A DNA stretch of 64,000 bases from Aureobasidium sp. EXF-3400 (Eukaryota > Ascomycota > Dothideomycetes > Dothideales > Saccotheciaceae), in contig SWBL01000230.1 of the NCBI GenBank assembly GCA_024195585.1, forward strand, positions 1 through 64,000, read 5' to 3'. The notes under the pieces were generated by a model, which was not told the DNA's origin, made no database searches, and saw nothing but the letters and a program-made list of their open reading frames with translations. The translations under genes and the position numbers were made by a program. How positions within the stretch are numbered: position 1 is the stretch's first letter; every line of letters begins with the position of its first letter. Below are positions 57,398 to 64,000 of this stretch, in pieces.

Positions 57398-57449
57398 TTT
57401 GCCTTTGCGACATCAGGACGACTCTTTTGAATCCTAGAGAGTGATGTTG
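57368..57449 (+). repeat. right arm of the U6 inverted repeat
   Basis: U6 exon 2 from its second base, terminator T-run and 49-52 nt of flank; partner of 57011-57092. Confidence 0.85.
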
Positions 57450-58332
57450 GCAAAGTCTAAGGTGAGGGCAAGTCATTTTTGGTGGTGGTTGGCAGTCTTG
57501 GTGGATAGGGTTGCTAAGCTGTTGGGCGGTTTGGAGGGCTTGGTGCTTTTATTCCAGACGTCTAACGATACTCTGGAGAGCAGTTGCTCCTACGGATTTG
57601 AGTAATCCCTCACAGTCAGGCTTCGATTACAGGTCTTCAGCAATCGCTGGAAACTTCGCTCGAAACAGTATGTCTTGTGGCAGCTGCGAACGACATGGAT
57701 GATCATGGTGAGAGTAGGAAGAAAGAAGCTTAGTTGACTACTAAAGGGGGACGAGGATCTCTCATGTACCTGAGCAAGGGCAGGTTAACTAACCAAATCC
57801 GAAAAGTCACGGCCAGGAGGAAAGGCAAGGACTCCATGTGCACGAGAGCTTCGAATTTGACCGTACTGGTAAGCAGGTCGACGCATCGTTATGATGAACA
57901 TAGCTCTGATGTTATACATTCTGGAAGCACTGGCATAGCGGTGGTGAAGAGATCGAGGTATGTCTTGTGGACTGAAACAGAAATATGCTTCGATATGAAC
58001 GTACGTCCGAGGTTTCCTCTGAAGGCTTCATCGATGTAGAAGAAAATACTACAGCCATGGACGTAAACTGTCGAGAGAGAGGCCTGCTCACAACTCTAAT
58101 CTCCTCACAGTACGATCAGGTGTGTTGCAACTTAGCAAGGGCAAGGCGATACAGCTGAGATTATAGAAAAAGACAGCCATAAAATAACCTGGGTCAGGTG
58201 GGTCTATCAGTCCATGCTCTATAGTGATCTTTCACTTGTTTACTTCCCCTTCACACCCAGCGTTATTTCTCACCTCTCTCGCAATTATCTTTCTCTACCT
58301 CTCACAGATACCACTTCTTCCAACATTGCAAA
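57450..58332. other. intergenic
   Basis: No gene recognised. It includes the promoter of the CCCH-protein gene, with a CT-rich tract from about 58220 to the ATG. Confidence 0.4.
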
Positions 58333-58935
58333 ATGGCTGCCACCTCTCCCACCACAGCCCAGCAGGCTCAGCCAGATCGCCCGAGGTTCACTCGCGCAGT
58401 CTTCAAGAGGGTTCGCCGCCGCTCCTCCAGGCTTGTCCCTCATATCACCCTTTCACCCCGCCCACCTTGCGACAAACTCTTCTTCTTTGATGGACATCTA
58501 CCCGGCAACAACAACCCTGAACCTGACGAGGAGCAGTCAGATGACAACGAAGACGAAGAGTTCACGCTTGAATTCTACGACAACGCCTCATCTTATCCCT
58601 CTGTCAACTACGAGGCCCCCATCCCTGAGACTCGTCACGCCAACAACAGCATCGTCAGCGACTCGACCGAGAACGCTGAACTGAAGGCTTTGCTCGAATT
58701 CTGTGCCTTCAGCCTGACATTCTCCGGCAAGAAGTGCCCTCTTGGTGAAGACTGCACCCTGAAGAAGATCTGTCACCGTAACAGCAATCCCAGAGGATGC
58801 TCTCGTGGTGAGGGATGCGAGTACTCTCATGAGCACGTTCGAGCAACATACATAACTTGCTCATTTTGTGAAATTTCATCATATATCGACTACGCAGATA
58901 TTGTACTCTTCGGAGTGCCAACATATCGATGTTAG
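58333..58935 (+). CDS. CCCH-type zinc-finger protein
   Basis: A 200-residue ORF from an ATG. The N-terminus is Arg-rich (RFTRAVFKRVRRRSSR), then an acidic block (EEQSDDNEDEE). Near the end, CHRNSNPRGCSRGEGCEYSH is a C-x8-C-x5-C-x3-H zinc finger of the RNA-binding CCCH class. A Cys-rich CPLGEDC just before it may be a partial second finger. The last 30 residues (after EHVRATYI) look less coding and may be readthrough into an intron, so the C-terminus is uncertain. It lies tail-to-tail with the DEAD-box-like gene, 137 nt apart. Possible RNA-binding protein. Confidence 0.6.
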   Translation: MAATSPTTAQQAQPDRPRFTRAVFKRVRRRSSRLVPHITLSPRPPCDKLFFFDGHLPGNNNPEPDEEQSDDNEDEEFTLEFYDNASSYPSVNYEAPIPETRHANNSIVSDSTENAELKALLEFCAFSLTFSGKKCPLGEDCTLKKICHRNSNPRGCSRGEGCEYSHEHVRATYITCSFCEISSYIDYADIVLFGVPTYRC

Positions 58936-59072
58936 GGACAAAAACTACACAAGGACGCACACGAATATGTCTGAATAAAGGCGTTTGATTTCTATGTACA
59001 ACTACAGAAGCGCGAGGATGGTAGCTCGAGGATGATAGCGCGAGTACGTTAAATAGCGGAGACATCAGTGTC

Positions 59073-61079
59073 TCAAACAGGAGCAGAGCGCGAAGAAGTG
59101 CTGTCAGCAGCGCCTCCAGCAGCAGAGTCGGAAGGAGCAGTGTCTTCAGCAGAGTTTGGAGAAGTAGCGTCTTCGGCAGAACCTTCGGCAACGAGGCTGG
59201 AAGAAGCAGCATCTTCAGCGATGAGGTTGGAAGGAGCGGTATTGTCTTCAGCAGCAGAAGTAGAAGAAGCACTGTCTCCAGCAGAGATAGGAGAAGCATC
59301 AGAGTCGGACAGAGCGGTAGTGTATCCGGTAGCAGGTGTAGAATTCTCAGCAACTGGCCATGGGATGTTGTTGCCCTGCCATTGATTGTTGGCGTCTTCA
59401 GTAGCAGCTGACCATAGGGTATCGTTATTGGTGGCCTGCAGAAGGAAGTCTGGAACCGGCGTATTGGTCACCTGAAGCAGTCTGATCAGATCTTCTCTCG
59501 CGTGTTCTTCGGTCTTTGGATCGAAGTAGATCTTGACCTTACCATCGCGGCCAAGACGACCTACGTGGCCGATAGCCTCTACAAGGAAATGGTAGGGGCT
59601 CTTGTACGAATTGACGCGGCCTGGTTTCTCTCCGTCATACTCGACAAGCTTCTGCGAAGGCATATCAACGATGATCACGTTGTCCAGTTCGCGCCAGTTA
59701 TTGCCTTCAGAACCAAGAGTGGTGGTAATCAGGAGTGGAAGGTTGCTTGCGCTGAAAGCATCTCTTGACCACATGCGGGTTGGGTGACCACTCATCAGCA
59801 TTTCTGAGCGTCCTCCAGCCATACGCACAAGACTGTTATATTTCTGAACCTTTCTGCGATCGAAAGAGACGGCCAGAACCTTCTTGTTGCTAGGACCAGA
59901 CATCTTTTGGAAGTCTTCGAGTAGAGTGTTGCCGCGATCGTCGGCGTTACGCGAGACTTCCGAGACCTCGATAGTTCCATGAAAATCGTGCAGAGGGTTC
60001 TCGTTGAAGCGCACAGTCATTGTAGAGCTGGTGAGGATGACCTTGTCAATGTAGTGCTTCTTGAGGGCGATATCTCTGGGATTACTGAGGTCAAGAATCT
60101 GGGAGAAGATGATGCATGGTACTTCAGGCTTGAGTCTGGGCTTGATGAGCTCAGATCTGAAGTTTGCAGGAGCAGGATGCTGGACGGCATTGGTGCCACG
60201 GTGAGGTCCTGATGCAGTGGTATCAGCTGTGGTAACAGCGTGAGAGTAAACCATATCGTTTGCAGATGGACTCCTGGCCCACAGCTTGATGGTATCCATA
60301 TGGTGGATAAAGCTCTCTCCAGCCAAAGTGAAAGCTTGGTCAAAAATGAGTAGTTGAAGGTCGAACGAGCCGAGCAGGTTCTTTCTCATCATGTCAGCGA
60401 GTCTTCCAGGTGTGCCGATGATGATGTTGGCAGCCTTTCCATCGCGCAGCATTTTGATGTTTTCGTCACGTTCGATGCTTCCGTGAACTGGGAGAGGTTT
60501 GACGTAGTTTTCGAGGCCGGCGTCTGACTTGACGAGGAAGGTCAAGATGTCTGCCAAAGCGGCTTCGGCAAGGTCATGAGTAGGAACGACCATGACAACG
60601 ACAGGTGCACAGACATCGTAGAGTAATGAATTGTTGTGCGCCTTATAAAGTGTCTTCGCAACGAGGTCGACAGCAGCGATGAGTGTGGCGGTTGTCTTTG
60701 CACAGCCAGAGCTACCAGAAACAAACATCGAAACACGTTCCTGGACGGCGGTGATCAAAATTCTCTCCATGGGCAGAGGTCTCTTGTAGCCAATGTTCTC
60801 GATGGCGACAATGAGCAAGCTGTGGAGGCTGAGCTGGTACCACGACTTCTTGAGTTTGCCAAATTTATGAATCTTGTCGATGTTGGGCTTGTGGTCTTCA
60901 TCATCAGCAACAAACTTGACGGGCATGGCACACTTTGTGACGCTCTGGCTGCCTATAGCGTATTGATCGCGGTTGTCATCCCAGTTGGGGTTCATGGGCT
61001 GTTCTCGGTGAGAATCGGGGCTCAACTGATTGGATGCGCGTGCCTGAACGAAGTGGAACCCATCCAGATCAGGAGTCAT
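59073..61079 (-). CDS. degenerate DEAD-box helicase-like protein
   Basis: A single 668-codon minus-strand ORF starting MTPDLDGFHF. The frame is open 35 codons further upstream but without an ATG. It keeps the two-RecA-domain order of DEAD-box proteins, but most motifs are altered. The Q-motif is replaced (GYKRPLPMER), motif I is GSSGCAKT, Ia is PTHDLAEA, Ib is TPGRLAD (normal), II is DQAF instead of DEAD, III is SST instead of SAT, and VI is HVGRLGRDG instead of HRxGRxGR. The C-terminal 100 residues are Ala/Ser/Glu/Asp low-complexity repeats. Helicase activity is doubtful because the Walker-B acid after Asp is lost. The long intact frame argues that the protein is still used, perhaps as an RNA- or protein-binding scaffold. 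Confidence 0.8.
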   Translation of the reverse strand: MTPDLDGFHFVQARASNQLSPDSHREQPMNPNWDDNRDQYAIGSQSVTKCAMPVKFVADDEDHKPNIDKIHKFGKLKKSWYQLSLHSLLIVAIENIGYKRPLPMERILITAVQERVSMFVSGSSGCAKTTATLIAAVDLVAKTLYKAHNNSLLYDVCAPVVVMVVPTHDLAEAALADILTFLVKSDAGLENYVKPLPVHGSIERDENIKMLRDGKAANIIIGTPGRLADMMRKNLLGSFDLQLLIFDQAFTLAGESFIHHMDTIKLWARSPSANDMVYSHAVTTADTTASGPHRGTNAVQHPAPANFRSELIKPRLKPEVPCIIFSQILDLSNPRDIALKKHYIDKVILTSSTMTVRFNENPLHDFHGTIEVSEVSRNADDRGNTLLEDFQKMSGPSNKKVLAVSFDRRKVQKYNSLVRMAGGRSEMLMSGHPTRMWSRDAFSASNLPLLITTTLGSEGNNWRELDNVIIVDMPSQKLVEYDGEKPGRVNSYKSPYHFLVEAIGHVGRLGRDGKVKIYFDPKTEEHAREDLIRLLQVTNTPVPDFLLQATNNDTLWSAATEDANNQWQGNNIPWPVAENSTPATGYTTALSDSDASPISAGDSASSTSAAEDNTAPSNLIAEDAASSSLVAEGSAEDATSPNSAEDTAPSDSAAGGAADSTSSRSAPV

Positions 61080-61459
61080 TGCAAAGAGAGAAGGGTCTTT
61101 GTCGATGTTTTCAAAAACGGCTGCGTTGTGGTTTTTGGAGGAATAAAAAGGAAAGTAGACGAAAAAGTGGTTTGAGGGAAGCAAGAAGAGAAGGGCGAGG
61201 GAGTAAAAAGAGAACGCTGAGTGAGGCGAGAGACAAATGTGCTAGTGAGGGAGAAGTAAACAAGTGAAGGAGGAACACAGCAAACGAGAGATACTGGATT
61301 GTTCCCATCGCACGTCGCTTTCGGATTAAACCATTCACTGCCTTTATTTTGTTGTGATTTTGATAGGCGGACTGTCACCGTCTATGCATCCTCCTGGACT
61401 TGCTCAGTAGTGACGTAGAATTTCGAATGTCGGTCATAGATATAGAGCAACAGAGTCGC

Positions 61460-62433
61460 TCAGATAGCAGTACCCCTCTCGAAGCTATCCCTGATCTCTG
61501 AAGTGTACTTGTTGTAGAACCTCGCCAACTTTTGGTTAAACTGTGATCGCCTAATGTCAGCATGTTCTTCCAATCTACGTCCTTTGCAGTATAACTTACC
61601 TGCTTGTTCTTGTCATTGATGTAGGTAACATCGCCATCCTCCTCTTTGCCACTCCTCTCCTTCCTCTTCTTGAGTCTGACCTCCTCTGCTTTTTGAATCT
61701 CGCCCACCAACTTGTCAATCTTCTCCTTGGCCGGCTTGTTCCCCACAAAATCCGTCGAGTCTTTTGTGCTGTAGAAACTGCCATCCTTGTCCACAGCTAT
61801 CAACTCTCCATCTTCCGTCTCTACAATCTCCAAGCCTCCTGATTGAGCAGCCCTCTCCACGGCAGCCATTTTCTCCGCCTCGTAATTCGTGACGTCGGGA
61901 GCCATATCCTTGACTTGTCGTTTGTAGATTTTATTCGCATCTTGGCCGAAATCTTGAAACGCGACATTATCACGGTGTGCCTTTTTCTTTGCTTGCTTCT
62001 TGTCCCAGGCAGCGGATTCTTCGGCCGTCCAGTCCCAGGCGCGTTTGCGATCCCAGTCTTCGCCGTCTTCGAGGGTTTGCGCATGTAGCAATTTTTCGGT
62101 AGCACGTTCTTTGCGACGGGAGAGCGAGGCCAGGGCGCCTGGATCGGCAGAGGCGCGAGAGACTTCTAGGGTCGTGGCTTTGCGGTTGTCGTCGCGGGAG
62201 GATTTGTTCCTGTTGCGGAGAGCGGCGAAGCGGGCGAGGCGGTCTGACTGAGATGCTGGAGTTGCGGAGTCTGTTGTTGATGTTGGTGTGGGTGCTGCTG
62301 AGGAGGTTGTGTCGTTGTCTTCTGATGGTGCGATGTCCTCGGTGGTAGTGGCTTCGGTGAAGCGGCGCTTGGATGATTCGACCAGTGTATCGTCCTCTGA
62401 AGGAGAAGGTTTGCGTTTTAGTGTTGATGACAT
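61460..62433 (-). CDS. SYF2: pre-mRNA-splicing factor Syf2
   Basis: Exons 62433-61600 and 61540-61460 on the minus strand with a 59-nt GTAAGT...CACAG intron; 304 residues. Syf2 is a subunit of the NineTeen complex and helps during spliceosome activation. The N-terminus is Ser/Thr-rich and disordered. The SYF2 domain (about 110-300) shows RKRAWDWTAEESAAWDKKQ, QDANKIYKRQVKDM and VTYINDKNKQFNQKLARFYN across the splice junction, ending EIRDSFERGTAI. These are the core family motifs; length is normal. Confidence 0.93.
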
Positions 62434-62966
62434 GATTGCTGTGGTGTGTGATGTTGGGTGTGAAGGTTGGAAGTGGAAGATTGAATGTCATGGAAGTCGC
62501 GATTCAATCATGTCGACTCGCACGACTTCGTCATTATTGGTATTGGGATGACCCTGTCTGCATATACAACTTTTTATCAACCATCAACACAGACCCAAAT
62601 CACTACGGCGATTGACGTAGATGTCAAGTATTCTGCGTAGTAGATGTACTGACTAATGATAATGCTTACCAGGGTCATTATAAGCAGTGTCTGAGAGTCA
62701 CACTAAATGTCAACGTAATGTCAATTTACAGATGAGTGGAGTGCACCGAACGCAGTAATCACTCGTGTCAACGAACTTCCACAACACAAACCGAACATTT
62801 GGAAGAGAGGAGAAAAGTCTTGATCAAATATGGTTTCATTTCGAATCGTACAATGGCTACCTCTTTTTGCGAGATTAATCCCCATATCGCCTATTGCGTC
62901 TACGCCATAAACACCTGCTCCCCAAACCTTTGATTTCAACGCCACATGCTAAACCGACATAATCTT
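62434..62966. other. intergenic
   Basis: SYF2 promoter and RVB1 3' flank. No gene recognised. Confidence 0.4.

Positions 62967-64000
<1,034 letters not shown>

Noticed and set aside
59080..59330. Imperfect repeats near the end of the DEAD-box-like gene
   Set aside because: They encode its Ala/Ser/Glu low-complexity tail and are in frame; not a separate repeat element or CRISPR.

Overview
The window is nuclear DNA of a filamentous ascomycete (Pezizomycotina, probably Dothideomycetes; the class is inferred from gene style and family content only). Evidence: genes interrupted by one to six short introns, most about 45-95 nt, with GTAAGT/GTGAGT donors, CTAAC/CTGAC-like branch sites and YAG acceptors. 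Typical eukaryotic genes are present (RVB1, SYF2, RRP12, cytochrome c, ARG8, bifunctional tryptophan synthase, Mug190-type C2 protein, GYP5-type TBC protein), and there are no operons or Shine-Dalgarno signals. Exon coordinates were worked out by reading splice sites and joining frames by eye.

Layout. 0-7 kb: 5' end of a possible PRM1-like gene, two uncharacterised genes, a decayed C2H2 zinc-finger fragment, and a DUF726/TMCO4-type alpha/beta-hydrolase. 7-10.8 kb: gene-poor, with diverged repeats, a palindrome and a probable pseudogene. 10.8-29.3 kb: gene-dense block with GYP5-like, GlcNAc-6-P deacetylase, Mug190-like, a multipass membrane protein broken by an in-frame TGA, RRP12, a second zinc-finger relic and ARG8. 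29.3-34.2 kb: RIP-like pseudogene, membrane methyltransferase-like gene, two tRNA-like Pol III elements in a diverged tandem duplication, and a Stc1-domain gene. 34.2-48.8 kb: cytochrome c, an SDR, a large uncharacterised Cys-containing protein, an allantoate-permease-type MFS gene, a secreted I9-like protein, UreG, a small hidden gene and an endopolygalacturonase. 50-56.5 kb: INO4-type bHLH factor, a Thr-rich membrane protein, tryptophan synthase. 57-64 kb: a U6 snRNA gene with an mRNA-type intron, a CCCH protein, a degenerate DEAD-box protein, SYF2 and RVB1 (cut by the window end).

Functional links. ARG8 and tryptophan synthase each carry a perfect TGASTCA (Gcn4/CpcA-type) site within about 150 nt of the start codon, consistent with cross-pathway control. 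The MFS gene (ureide/allantoate type) lies 0.8 kb from ureG, a urease nickel-insertion factor, suggesting nitrogen scavenging. U6 and SYF2 are both spliceosomal but 4 kb apart, probably by chance. The strongest unusual signal is the U6 locus: an intron beside the catalytic internal stem-loop carries the Pol III B box, and the 3' exon plus downstream flank is duplicated in inverted orientation, with two perfect hairpins next to it.
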